Assembly (NCBI GenBank): GCA_041660525.1
Contig: JBAZWD010000003.1
Span: 62,001 to 126,000, forward strand
DNA length: 64,000 bases
Direction of reading: 5' to 3'
Source: JABCZS01 sp041660525
Lineage (GTDB): Bacteria > Pseudomonadota > Gammaproteobacteria > JABCZS01
Shown here: piece by piece, positions 17,521 through 25,878 of the stretch
How positions within the stretch are numbered: position 1 is the first letter of the stretch
Layout of the letters: each line of letters begins with the position of its first letter
Notes under the pieces: model-generated
What the model saw: the letters and a program-made list of their open reading frames with translations, nothing else
Databases searched by the model: none
Told to the model about the DNA's origin: nothing
Program-made: the position numbers and the translations under genes

Positions 17521-18250
17521 GGCTTACGCTCCCGATGGCTTCATCTAAAATGATTTTACCTTCGTATAATGCGCGTCCGATGATGCATGCAGCGAGTTTA
17601 TTTTGGTTTAATAAAACGATATCATCAAGACTTGCTACGCCGCCTGAGGCTTGGAGTTGTAAATCAGGATAATGTTTTAAAATATCTTGATATAAATTTA
17701 CATTCGGGCCTTTGAGTGTTCCATCTAAAGAAATATCTGTGCATAGCGCATGAATAAGACCTGCAGCTTTGAATTCTTTTAGAAAATCGAATAATTTTTG
17801 CGTGCTTTTTTCTTGCCAACCGTGAATGGCGATATAATAATCATCATCTGATTTGTTGACATCCAATGCTAAAACAAAACGATCTGCGCCCCACTTTTTA
17901 AACCAGGATTTAATTAAGTCAGGATTTTTTACAGCTAAGCTGCCAATTACAACTCGTTTTACGCCAGCATTTAATAATTCTTCAACTTGATTTGCATCAC
18001 GAATACCACCGCCGGTTTGTACATTTAGCGTGGTATTTTTGCAAATTTTTTCGATTAAAGTGCGTTGGTGCATAGCAGGATCTTTGGCGCCATCAAGATC
18101 CACAATGTGAACCCATAGACTGCCGGATTGCTCAAAGTTTTTAATGATATCTAAGGGATTATCTGCATAAATAGTTTCTTGGGCATAATCACCTTGATAG
18201 AGACGCACACATTTATTATTGCGTAGATCTATTGCAGGAATGATGATCAT
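17510..18250 (-). CDS. hisA: ProFAR isomerase HisA
   Basis: Isomerises ProFAR to PRFAR, the substrate of HisF/HisH. It is a barrel related to HisF. MIIIPAIDLRNNKCVRLYQG carries the catalytic Asp8, and the second catalytic Asp is in CTDISLDGTLKGPN. Phosphate loops are GGGIRDANQVEELL and ASGGVASLDDI. The 246-residue length is typical. The start overlaps the hisH stop (ATGA type), so the two are translationally coupled. Confidence 0.97.
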   Translation of the reverse strand: MIIIPAIDLRNNKCVRLYQGDYAQETIYADNPLDIIKNFEQSGSLWVHIVDLDGAKDPAMHQRTLIEKICKNTTLNVQTGGGIRDANQVEELLNAGVKRVVIGSLAVKNPDLIKSWFKKWGADRFVLALDVNKSDDDYYIAIHGWQEKSTQKLFDFLKEFKAAGLIHALCTDISLDGTLKGPNVNLYQDILKHYPDLQLQASGGVASLDDIVLLNQNKLAACIIGRALYEGKIILDEAIGSVSHAC

Positions 18251-18813
18251 ATAAAACTCCTCAATAATTGTTCACCGACTTCGCCAGAACGCTCTGGATG
18301 AAATTGCATGCCCACAAAATTATCTTTTTGTACAATAGCAGTGAAGGACTGACCGTATTCAGTAGTTGCTATGGTGTATTCATTTACAGGCGCGCAATAA
18401 CTGTGAACATAATATACATATTTATTTTCTAATGGATTCCCTGGATTAACAAAATTTAAAGTATTCCAACCCATGTGCGGGATAATTAAATCATCGCCTG
18501 ATAACTTTTTTATTTGCCCTGGCAAAATCCCTAGGCATTCAACATCACCTTCGCTTGATGATTGATAAAGTAATTGCATGCCTAAACATATTCCTAATAC
18601 TGGTTGTTTTAGGTTTTTAATCACGGAAATTAAATTTAATTCTTTGAGATTTTTCATGGCAACTGCTGCAGCCCCTACGCCAGGTAAAATAACTTTATCA
18701 GCGCTTTCAATTGTTTTTGCATCAGACGTGACGACTGCTTCTAAGCCCATGCGCTCAAGTGCGAAAACAACTGAAGAAATATTGGCAACTCCGCTGGCAA
18801 TTACGGCTATCAT
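18247..18813 (-). CDS. hisH: Imidazole glycerol phosphate synthase, glutaminase subunit
   Basis: Class I glutamine amidotransferase that feeds ammonia to HisF. The nucleophile Cys is in LGICLGMQLLY, the oxyanion motif PHMGWN follows, and the catalytic His-Glu pair is in MQFHPERSG near the C-terminus. The 188-residue length is slightly below the usual 195-205 but all catalytic parts are present. Four-base overlaps with hisB and hisA place it in the middle of the operon. Confidence 0.97.
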   Translation of the reverse strand: MIAVIASGVANISSVVFALERMGLEAVVTSDAKTIESADKVILPGVGAAAVAMKNLKELNLISVIKNLKQPVLGICLGMQLLYQSSSEGDVECLGILPGQIKKLSGDDLIIPHMGWNTLNFVNPGNPLENKYVYYVHSYCAPVNEYTIATTEYGQSFTAIVQKDNFVGMQFHPERSGEVGEQLLRSFI

Positions 18814-19874
18814 AAAGAACCTTTGGTGCTTGGTAAATCAAAACCTTGTTTGTTAACGGCTTGTTTTAATGTGCGACCAACACCTTTGAACATACTCTCA
18901 ACCATATGATGGGTATTTTCACCGCTGGTTTTAATATGTAATGTTGCGTGCAAGCCTTCAGCCAATGATCTGAAAAAATGCGGGATCATTTCTGTTGCAA
19001 GCTCGCCTACATTTTCACGTGGAAATTTTCCATCAAATACAAAAAATGCACGGCCGCTTAAATCGAGGGCAACTTCTGTCAACGCCTCATCCATCGGTAA
19101 TAAAAATCCGTAACGCGCGATGCCTAATTTATCACCCAATGCTTCACGCAAGGCTTGGCCTAAGGCAAGTGCTGTATCTTCTATGGTGTGATGCTCATCA
19201 ATGTGTAAATCGCCACTAACTTCTAAGGTAATGCCTATGCCACTGTGTTTAGAAAGCTGTTCTAACATGTGATCAAAAAAGCCAATGCCGGATTTAATAT
19301 GCATAGGATTACCATTATCTAAATTAACTTGAACATCGATTTGTGTTTCTTTAGTTTTACGAACGACATGCGCGATTCTGTCTTTCGTTAATAGTTGTTT
19401 GACAATTTCACTCCAAGTATTTTTTTTGTCGTAAGCAATATAATGAATGCCCATATTGTTAGCTAATTCGTGATCAGTTTGTCTATCGCCTATAACATAA
19501 CTGTGTTTAAAATCCATGGTATTATTTTTTAAATAATCGCGCACCAAACCTAAATTAGGTTTGCGGCATTGGCAATGATCATCAGGTTTGTGTGGACAAA
19601 TTTTAATATCATCAAACTTTACACCTTGTGATGTCAAAATATTCATCAACATTTCATGCGGCGCATCAAAATGAGCTTGTGGAAAGCTTTCGGTCCCTAG
19701 ACCATCTTGATTGCTCACCATGATTAACTTATAACCTGCTTGTTGGAGTTGCAAAAGCGCAGGTATAACGCCCGGCTCTAAACTTAGCTTTTCTAAACTG
19801 TCAATTTGATAATCAGCAGGTTCATGAATAATAGTGCCGTCTCTATCAATAAATAAATATTTAATATTACTCAT
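18810..19874 (-). CDS. hisB: Histidinol-phosphatase / imidazoleglycerol-phosphate dehydratase
   Basis: Bifunctional HisB. The N-terminal HAD phosphatase has LFIDRDGTII (nucleophile Asp) and the zinc-binding cluster CPHKPDDHCQCRKP. The C-terminal dehydratase (about residues 165-354) has FFDHMLEQLSKHSG, DEHHTIEDTALALG and GENTHHMVESMFK with manganese-binding histidines. I choose the start at 19874 (MSNIKYLF), which has TTGGAG upstream and gives 354 residues, against 355 in E. coli. This start overlaps the hisC stop by 8 bases. The fusion removes the need for a separate hisN. Confidence 0.96.
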   Translation of the reverse strand: MSNIKYLFIDRDGTIIHEPADYQIDSLEKLSLEPGVIPALLQLQQAGYKLIMVSNQDGLGTESFPQAHFDAPHEMLMNILTSQGVKFDDIKICPHKPDDHCQCRKPNLGLVRDYLKNNTMDFKHSYVIGDRQTDHELANNMGIHYIAYDKKNTWSEIVKQLLTKDRIAHVVRKTKETQIDVQVNLDNGNPMHIKSGIGFFDHMLEQLSKHSGIGITLEVSGDLHIDEHHTIEDTALALGQALREALGDKLGIARYGFLLPMDEALTEVALDLSGRAFFVFDGKFPRENVGELATEMIPHFFRSLAEGLHATLHIKTSGENTHHMVESMFKGVGRTLKQAVNKQGFDLPSTKGSL

Positions 19875-20928
19875 AACGCTCCAAGAGGGTTTGTAATTGT
19901 TTATTTTCGGAAGGTAAACCAATGCTGATGCGTACGCAGTTTTCTAAACCGAACATATGGCTGCGATCTCGGATAATCACATTGTGCTCGGCGCAAAAAG
20001 CAACGAGTGATTTTGCATTATTTACTTTAAATAAAATAAAGTTAGCTTCACTGTGCCAAACTTTTTCGACATAATCTAAATTATTTAAAAAAGAAATCAT
20101 TTCTTCGCGCGCTAGTTTTAATTGCTTTATTTGCTCGCGAACGGCAACAAGGTGATCAGCTTGCAGCTCATGTAAAATAACATCTACTACTGGGCTTGCC
20201 AATGGATATGGACTAATGACTTTTTCTAGCAATGCGATTAATTGTGGATGCGCAAGCACAACGCCGCAACGCGCACCGGCCATACCATAGGCTTTTGAAA
20301 GCGTTCGCAACACAACTAGATTGGGATATTGATTGATGTACTCACTCATGCTATTTTGATTTGCAAATTCTATGTAAGCTTCATCTACAATAATAATGGC
20401 TTTATTTTGCAATTGTTGACATACATGTAAAATATCATCAGCACTGTAAACATTACCTGTAGGATTATTGGGGCTGCATAAGAAAATTAACTTACAGCTG
20501 GGTTCCCAGTTTTCTAAAATATTTTTTAAATCTAAGTGAAATGTTTCTGGCAATAAAGGCACGGATATTATATTGGCATGTTGTATTTTCGCTGATAAGC
20601 TATACATATCATATGTTGGCGGGCATACCATGATTGAATCTTTGCCTGCAGCGCAAAAAGCACGCAACCATAAATCAATACCCTCATCACTGCCGCGCGT
20701 CATGAGAATTTGATTAGCATTCATTTGATATAAATTTGCTAATAAATCACGCAACTTTTCAGGTTGTGGCTGTGGATACCGGTGTATATATTCTTGCGAA
20801 GTTTTTGGATATGGATTTTCATTGGCGTTTAAATAAATTCCACTGGCCGCATGCTCGCGGCGCGCAGAACTGTAGGGAACTAAATTTATAATTTCAGGTC
20901 TTGCAAGTTGCAATAGATTTTCAATCAT
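19867..20928 (-). CDS. hisC: Histidinol-phosphate aminotransferase
   Basis: PLP-dependent class II aminotransferase converting imidazole acetol phosphate to histidinol phosphate. Visible are the substrate-binding start LNANENPYP, TRGSDEGIDLWLRAFC, SPNNPTGN, VDEAYIEF, and the PLP lysine in RTLSKAYGMAGARCG. The final conserved Arg is in NCVRISIG. The 353-residue length is normal. The start overlaps the hisD stop by four bases and the end overlaps hisB by eight. Confidence 0.96.
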   Translation of the reverse strand: MIENLLQLARPEIINLVPYSSARREHAASGIYLNANENPYPKTSQEYIHRYPQPQPEKLRDLLANLYQMNANQILMTRGSDEGIDLWLRAFCAAGKDSIMVCPPTYDMYSLSAKIQHANIISVPLLPETFHLDLKNILENWEPSCKLIFLCSPNNPTGNVYSADDILHVCQQLQNKAIIIVDEAYIEFANQNSMSEYINQYPNLVVLRTLSKAYGMAGARCGVVLAHPQLIALLEKVISPYPLASPVVDVILHELQADHLVAVREQIKQLKLAREEMISFLNNLDYVEKVWHSEANFILFKVNNAKSLVAFCAEHNVIIRDRSHMFGLENCVRISIGLPSENKQLQTLLERYE

Positions 20929-22154
20929 GACTTATCCTGTAAACGTACGGAAACGGCCAGTGCGTGTGCATGCAAACCTTCAAGATTTGCCAATATTTCT
21001 ACACAAGGCCCGAGTTTCTCTAAACCTTGTTTTGTTAACTCTTGCACACTCATGTGTAACATAAAATCATTTAAACCCAAGCCACTGTAACTGCGTGCGT
21101 AACCATAGGTTGGTAACACGTGATTAGTGCCACTTGCATAATCGCCCACGGACTCGGGAGCGTAAGATCCTAAAAATATAGAACCTGCGCGTGTGATATT
21201 GGGTAATAAGTCACGTGGATTTTTTGCTTGAATAATTAAATGCTCGGGTGCGTAGTGATTACTGATTTCAATTGCTTGATTCAAATTTTCAACCACGATA
21301 AACGCACTACAGCTTAAAGCGCTTTTTGCAATTTCATGACGTGGCAAATCAGCTAATATTTTTTCAATTTCAGATTTTACTTTTTCTAAAAATATTTCAG
21401 ATAGGCAAAGCAATACAACTTGCGAATCTGGACCATGTTCTGCTTGTGATAATAAATCTGCGGCGACATATGTTGGATGCGCATCATCATCAGCAATCAC
21501 TAAAACTTCAGAAGGTCCAGCGGGTAAATCAATACTTGCGCCTTGTGGATCTTGTGCCACTAATTGTTTTGCGCACGTCACATAGGCATTGCCGGGGCCA
21601 AATATTTTATCTACTTTGGGAATGGTTTGTGTTCCATAAGCCATGGCAGCAATGGCTTGCGCACCGCCGACTTGATAAATTGTTTTAATGCCGCAAAGCT
21701 TGGCTATATAAATAATGTGCGGATCTAATTTTGGTGTGCATAAAACACGATGTGGATTATTTGCAATTTGTGCGGGCACGCCCAACATCAGTGCGGTTGA
21801 AATTAAAGGTGCGCTGCCACCGGGTATATATAAACCGACTGTTTGTATAGGTCGTGTGATTTTTTCACAAATCACACCCAGCGTTGTTTCCAAGCGCACA
21901 TTATGATGGATTTGCGCTTGGTGAAATGCATAAATATTTTGATAAGCCGTATCTATGGCCTGTTTGGCTTCTGAGCTTATTTGAACATCCACATCGGTGT
22001 CGTATGCAAATTCGCTAATGTCTAGTTGATCAAACTTTAAACTGAACTCGCGTAGCGCGGCATCGCCGGATGATTTTACTTGATCAATAATCAACTGGAC
22101 TTGCTGTTGTATTTGTTTATTATCACGAACGCTGGGTCTGGTTAATGTTTGCAT
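20925..22154 (-). CDS. hisD: Histidinol dehydrogenase
   Basis: Zinc enzyme catalysing the last two oxidations to histidine. The protein shows GGSAPLISTALMLGVPA, the nucleotide-binding region VGGAQAIAAMAYG, DLPAGPSEVLVIAD, LSQAEHGPDSQV with zinc ligands, NHYAPEHL, and GDYASGTNHVLPT with catalytic His residues. It is 409 residues long, about 20 shorter than usual, the difference being at the N-terminal arm. It lies 3 bases after hisG and overlaps hisC by four. Confidence 0.96.
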   Translation of the reverse strand: MQTLTRPSVRDNKQIQQQVQLIIDQVKSSGDAALREFSLKFDQLDISEFAYDTDVDVQISSEAKQAIDTAYQNIYAFHQAQIHHNVRLETTLGVICEKITRPIQTVGLYIPGGSAPLISTALMLGVPAQIANNPHRVLCTPKLDPHIIYIAKLCGIKTIYQVGGAQAIAAMAYGTQTIPKVDKIFGPGNAYVTCAKQLVAQDPQGASIDLPAGPSEVLVIADDDAHPTYVAADLLSQAEHGPDSQVVLLCLSEIFLEKVKSEIEKILADLPRHEIAKSALSCSAFIVVENLNQAIEISNHYAPEHLIIQAKNPRDLLPNITRAGSIFLGSYAPESVGDYASGTNHVLPTYGYARSYSGLGLNDFMLHMSVQELTKQGLEKLGPCVEILANLEGLHAHALAVSVRLQDKS

Positions 22155-22157
22155 GTC

Positions 22158-23051
22158 TCACATCATCATTTTTTCAACGGGCATTACAAGTATGGAACTT
22201 GCGCCGGCTTCTTTTAATGCTTCGAGTGTTTCCCAAAAAACGCTTTCTCCGCAAACAGCGTGAACACCAATTTTATTTGGATCACCTTCTAGCGTCATCA
22301 GTGTTGGATGTTCAACGCCCGGTAATAAAGCAACGATTTGTTGTAATTTATCTTTAGGTGCGTGCAACATAATGTATTTACTTTCGTTTGCTAGTAGTAC
22401 ACCTTGAATACGACGAATAAAAATATCTGCGGTTTTTTGTTTATCAGCTTCTAACGCAGGTTTTGCTTTAATCAGTAACGCTTGGCTTTGCAATATGGTT
22501 TGCACTTCTTTCAAATGATTAGCTGCAAGCGTGCCACCGGTTGATACTAAATCACAAATAGCATCCGCAATGCCAAGACGTGGAGCAATTTCAATGGAGC
22601 CAGTTAAGCCTATGCTTTTAGCTTGGATATTTTCTTGTGTTAAAAATTTTTGCAATAAATGTGGATATGTCGTGGCAATACTCTTATGTGCTAAATCACT
22701 AATTTTGTTATATTCGAATTCAGTAGGCACTGCAATCGATAAACGACAAAAACCAAAGTTTAATTTTTGCACAGCATCGACGTGCTCTGAGTAGTCTTGA
22801 TTGTTGTGGGCTAAAGTTGCTTCTTGCAGGACATTTAAACCGACAATACCAAAATCGCAAACCTGCTCCATAATCAAAGCAGGAATATCATCATCTCTGA
22901 CCAATAAAACGTCTAGCGGGAAATTTTCGCTGTGACAAAACAATTGATCGCGATGACGGCGAATCTTAATGCCACTGCGGGCGAGTAAATCAAATGAATC
23001 CTCGCTCAGACGCCCTGATTTTTGTAAGGCTAAACGAATACGGTTGCTCAT
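22158..23051 (-). CDS. hisG: ATP phosphoribosyltransferase, long form
   Basis: First and feedback-controlled enzyme of histidine synthesis, joining ATP and PRPP. Conserved parts are RLALQKSGRLSEDS, VRDDDIPALIMEQVCDFG, ADAICDLVSTGGTLAAN (PRPP loop) and a C-terminal regulatory ACT-like domain from about residue 225. The 297-residue long form does not need HisZ. I choose the start at 23051 (MSNRIRLA) because it matches the family start; an ATG 36 bases upstream would add a hydrophobic leader not seen in the family. It is the first gene of the his operon. Confidence 0.95.
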   Translation of the reverse strand: MSNRIRLALQKSGRLSEDSFDLLARSGIKIRRHRDQLFCHSENFPLDVLLVRDDDIPALIMEQVCDFGIVGLNVLQEATLAHNNQDYSEHVDAVQKLNFGFCRLSIAVPTEFEYNKISDLAHKSIATTYPHLLQKFLTQENIQAKSIGLTGSIEIAPRLGIADAICDLVSTGGTLAANHLKEVQTILQSQALLIKAKPALEADKQKTADIFIRRIQGVLLANESKYIMLHAPKDKLQQIVALLPGVEHPTLMTLEGDPNKIGVHAVCGESVFWETLEALKEAGASSILVMPVEKMMM

Positions 23052-23129
23052 ATAGGCTCTTATGGGTAAAAACATCAATTTTAACATAGGGTTAAGCGAT
23101 AGGTCAATGTGTGAATTTACGCTTTATAA

Positions 23130-23135
23130 ATTATA
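23130..23135 (-). promoter_or_regulatory. Possible -10 element of the his operon
   Basis: TATAAT on the minus strand, about 80 bases before hisG. No good -35 hexamer is seen at 16-18 bases upstream. No histidine-rich leader peptide or attenuator is visible between it and hisG. It is offered only as the best promoter candidate in this 147-bp divergent spacer. Confidence 0.3.
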
Positions 23136-23198
23136 CAAGCGCTCCGATAATCAGCTAGACTTAATTGACTAAGAACAATAAAAATGCAGGACAACACC

Positions 23199-24131
23199 AT
23201 GAATACAGATACTTTTGCGCAAATTAACCAAAAATTAGACCTTTTAGAAGCCAATCCTAAGCTCAAAGAATCTGAGCGTCATAATGAATATTATGCGCAC
23301 AGTAGCGTTCATGGCGGCAATTTGTTGAAAGAACATGCCTTAATGGTCTGCGCCAGTGTAGATGAAGCTTCGCCTGAGTACCACGCTTTGGTTCTTCCGC
23401 TGATGCAGCGCATTGAAAGCTTTTTTGCACACCCTCACGTAGAGTTAGATTTTGCAGATGAAGTGCATATGCTTAGGGCGCGCCGCTTGATTGAACAAGG
23501 TAAATATCAACAAGCTGATGCTGTTTATAACGAAATCCCTTATAGTCCCATGTATGCTAAAGGCTTTGGGCAACGTAATCATTATTTTTTAAATGCCACT
23601 AAAAATCACCTGCATTTGATGAAAAAATTAACCCACCCTGCGCATGTCAAGCACCAATTAATCAGCGCATTACAAGCACTGCAATATGTAAAAGCTTACC
23701 CGCGTTTAGATGATATTCATTTATATCAAAACGCAGAAGCTATTTTTGCACAAAATTATTATAACGAAGCAATCGCATTGGTCGAAAAAATCTGCACAGA
23801 ATCCTTGCCTGAGTGCTTAAAAACCATGAATCAACATGAAACCGTCATGGTCTATAATACCCTACTTTGTCATAAGCAAGAATTACCACAATGGCGTGTT
23901 ATTGTTAAAAAATTACAAAAACATTTTGTGGAATTATTGTTTAAACAACAACAATTCCAACGCCCTGATGAAAATACAACCGCACAAGCACATGCACTGC
24001 TCGATGAAGCCACATCAACTTTAGATAATATCCAACATTTAGTCGGCAAAACCCGCTTAGAAAAAGACTTTTTAGCAGCGCTTGTCGGCAATCAAGTTGC
24101 CGTTAAACATTTGCAGCAGTTTGCACGTTAA
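23199..24131 (+). CDS. Hypothetical helical (TPR-like) protein
   Basis: A 310-residue cytoplasmic-looking protein with no recognised family. It is almost wholly helical, with TPR-like pairs such as ARRLIEQGKYQQADAVYNEI and FAQNYYNEAIALVEKI. I start at 23199 (MNTDTFAQ), which has AGGA 8 bases upstream; an earlier in-frame ATG at 23184 has none. The last 25 codons (LEKDFLAALVGNQ ... HLQQFAR) occur again, 92% identical in DNA, after the next gene, which makes this C-terminus of special interest. It is divergent from the his operon. Confidence 0.7.
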   Translation: MNTDTFAQINQKLDLLEANPKLKESERHNEYYAHSSVHGGNLLKEHALMVCASVDEASPEYHALVLPLMQRIESFFAHPHVELDFADEVHMLRARRLIEQGKYQQADAVYNEIPYSPMYAKGFGQRNHYFLNATKNHLHLMKKLTHPAHVKHQLISALQALQYVKAYPRLDDIHLYQNAEAIFAQNYYNEAIALVEKICTESLPECLKTMNQHETVMVYNTLLCHKQELPQWRVIVKKLQKHFVELLFKQQQFQRPDENTTAQAHALLDEATSTLDNIQHLVGKTRLEKDFLAALVGNQVAVKHLQQFAR

Positions 24132-24135
24132 AAGG
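24057..24135 (+). repeat. 79-bp direct repeat, copy 1 (3' end of the TPR-like gene)
   Basis: Covers the codons for LEKDFLAALVGNQVAVKHL plus QQFAR and the stop, and runs to AAAAGG. Copy 2 at 25800-25878 differs at 6 of 79 positions by my count. The copies lie 1743 bases apart in the same orientation and flank the GTPase gene. Confidence 0.9.
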
Positions 24136-24152
24136 CAGCCGCTTTTGGTTTA

Positions 24153-24170
24153 ATATATAACGTTATATAT
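24153..24170. repeat. Perfect 18-bp palindrome
   Basis: ATATATAACGTTATATAT is a perfect 18-base palindrome in the 117-bp spacer between the TPR-like gene and the GTPase gene, about 80 bases before the GTPase start. It could be a regulator site or part of a weak terminator. There is no U-run, so a terminator is unlikely. Confidence 0.5.
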
Positions 24171-24248
24171 CAAGAAGCCACCTATTGTTAAAACGCTAAA
24201 TATATGTTATTGTCATAACTATTTATTCTATTCTTTGGAGAAAATAAT

Positions 24249-25778
24249 ATGAAAGACTACACAATAATGATTATTGGTGATGAAAATTCTGGGAAAACCA
24301 GCCTAATGAATCGGTTCTGCAATAATGAATTTAATAAAAAAGAAAAATCCACTAAGGAATCATTTTTTTTTGCAGAAAAAGATCAGAATAATAGTAGACT
24401 TAAAATATGCGCTACTCCTGGCCAGGAGAGCTCCCGTGATATGCTTCCACTGTTTACGAACGCAGCTGAAGTCATCGTTATTGCAATTGATTTAAATCCA
24501 GATGCACGATCCATTGAAGAGCAAATAAAAACTTGGAAAAATTATTGTGAAGGACAAACAAAAGGATCTAAGTTAAAACAACTGATAGTCTTTGTTGGAA
24601 CTCGTTCTGATCTCGATAAAAACGGTGAAAAAACGAAAGAATTTGAAGATTATGCTGAAAAAAATTCTTTAGAATACACCATCACAAGCGCTAAACTTAA
24701 TGAAAATATAACTCATACCTTCAAAAACATCCTGTTTTTACTTATGTCACCCGATGAGATTGAGGATAACTTTAAAAGTGATGAGGTTAAAGCATATAAT
24801 TACTACAAAATGGGGCTTAAGCATTTCCGCTCATCAGATCCAAAAGTAAAAGTATGCGCATATAACTTTATGGGTGCTGCTGCTGCAAAGGGAAATGAGG
24901 ATGCTAAAACATGGTTAAATAAACACCCCGCTCCTGAAGTCAAAAATCCTGTTGTCGCATCTGCAAGCTTAGTGGAACAATCTCAATCATCTAAAGATCT
25001 TATTACTAAAGATTTTGGTAATGATGCAGTTCATTTAATGCACTGCTCTGCTGAACAGCATTCAAAATATTACGATGTGCTTTTGCTTCGGAAAAAAATC
25101 AGCACCATATTCAATTGTAAGTATCCCCAGACTACAACATACATTGAAAAATACATTGAAGATCATCGTTTCCCGAAAGATTTAGCCAAAAATATTATAT
25201 CTTTATATGATTGGTGCAATCAAGTATGTAAAGATAAATCTGAATTTGACTCGTGGATTAGCTCATCATCAGAAAAGCTGGGAGATTACCAAAATATTAC
25301 CCAAAGACTGGCAAAGTTAGAAATAATATCAATTGATGTTGGAGATTCGTATGGTGAATATAGAACTGTGCCTTATTATTATAATCCATTATTGATTGCA
25401 GTACAGAGTAACGCTATCGAGCTTGTCAACGATTTGATACTGTCTAAGGCCGAGGTAAATGCCCGCGATCCTAAGGGAAAGGCTATTATAGATTATGCTA
25501 CTTCGCAAGAAGTAATATTAGCTTTGCAAAACGCGGGGGCTAATCAGAGGAGTGGCTATTCTGTTCTAGGATACTTAAAATCGCTTGAAGCAACGTTTCA
25601 CAATTTATTCATGAATATATCAGCACATCAAGCCATAGATAATTCAGGGAAAAATAGCACAGAAATGAAGTTGTTGGTGAATCAATATAATGCTGTTTCA
25701 CTAACAACTCAAAGTACAATGGCAACAAACTCAATAAATCCGCAAGATAAGAATACACCATCTCTCAAACAAGATTAG
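24249..25778 (+). CDS. Ras/Rab-like GTPase with Sel1-like and ankyrin-like segments
   Basis: A 509-residue multi-domain protein. Residues 1-165 form a small GTPase: P-loop GDENSGKTS at 10-18, a Rab-style switch I (STKESFFF, Thr35), G3 CATPGQE with Gln59, G4 variant GTRSD where N-K-x-D is usual, and G5 TSAK at 146-149. The canonical G3 Asp is Ala. Residues 180-226 look like one Sel1 repeat. Residues 376-432 hold an ankyrin-like pair (LLIAVQSNAIELVNDLI, EVNARDPKGKAIIDYA). GGAG precedes the ATG. It is probably a eukaryotic-like effector, although bacterial Ras-like GTPases also exist. The frame continues past the TAG stop. Confidence 0.85.
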   Translation: MKDYTIMIIGDENSGKTSLMNRFCNNEFNKKEKSTKESFFFAEKDQNNSRLKICATPGQESSRDMLPLFTNAAEVIVIAIDLNPDARSIEEQIKTWKNYCEGQTKGSKLKQLIVFVGTRSDLDKNGEKTKEFEDYAEKNSLEYTITSAKLNENITHTFKNILFLLMSPDEIEDNFKSDEVKAYNYYKMGLKHFRSSDPKVKVCAYNFMGAAAAKGNEDAKTWLNKHPAPEVKNPVVASASLVEQSQSSKDLITKDFGNDAVHLMHCSAEQHSKYYDVLLLRKKISTIFNCKYPQTTTYIEKYIEDHRFPKDLAKNIISLYDWCNQVCKDKSEFDSWISSSSEKLGDYQNITQRLAKLEIISIDVGDSYGEYRTVPYYYNPLLIAVQSNAIELVNDLILSKAEVNARDPKGKAIIDYATSQEVILALQNAGANQRSGYSVLGYLKSLEATFHNLFMNISAHQAIDNSGKNSTEMKLLVNQYNAVSLTTQSTMATNSINPQDKNTPSLKQD

Positions 25779-25874
25779 AATTTAGGTAGGACACTTGGAT
25801 TAGAAAAAGACTTTTTAGCGGCGCTTGTCGGTAATCAAGCTGCGCTTAGACATTTGCAGCAGTTTGCACGTTAA
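25779..25874 (+). other. In-frame extension after the GTPase amber stop
   Basis: After TAG at 25776-25778 the GTPase reading frame stays open for 31 codons and ends at TAA 25872-25874. It encodes NLGRTLGLEKDF, then LAALVGNQAALRHLQQFAR. From LEKDF onward this is the C-terminus of the TPR-like protein at 23199-24131. It is either a remnant of a paralogue, a tail cut off by a point mutation to TAG, or a part added by readthrough. Confidence 0.8.
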
Positions 25875-25878
25875 AAGG
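25800..25878 (+). repeat. 79-bp direct repeat, copy 2
   Basis: Second copy of the 3' end of the TPR-like gene (copy 1 at 24057-24135). It matches from TTAGAAAAAGAC to AAAAGG with six substitutions and no gap. It overlaps the 3' end of the convergent PIN toxin gene by 8 bases. Confidence 0.9.

Noticed and set aside
23052..23198. Histidine leader peptide / attenuator before hisG
   Set aside because: I see no short frame with a His run and no alternative terminator hairpins in the 147-bp spacer.
25776..25778. TAG as a pyrrolysine or other recoded codon
   Set aside because: No supporting structure or pyrrolysine context is seen, and ordinary stop or readthrough explains the data more simply.
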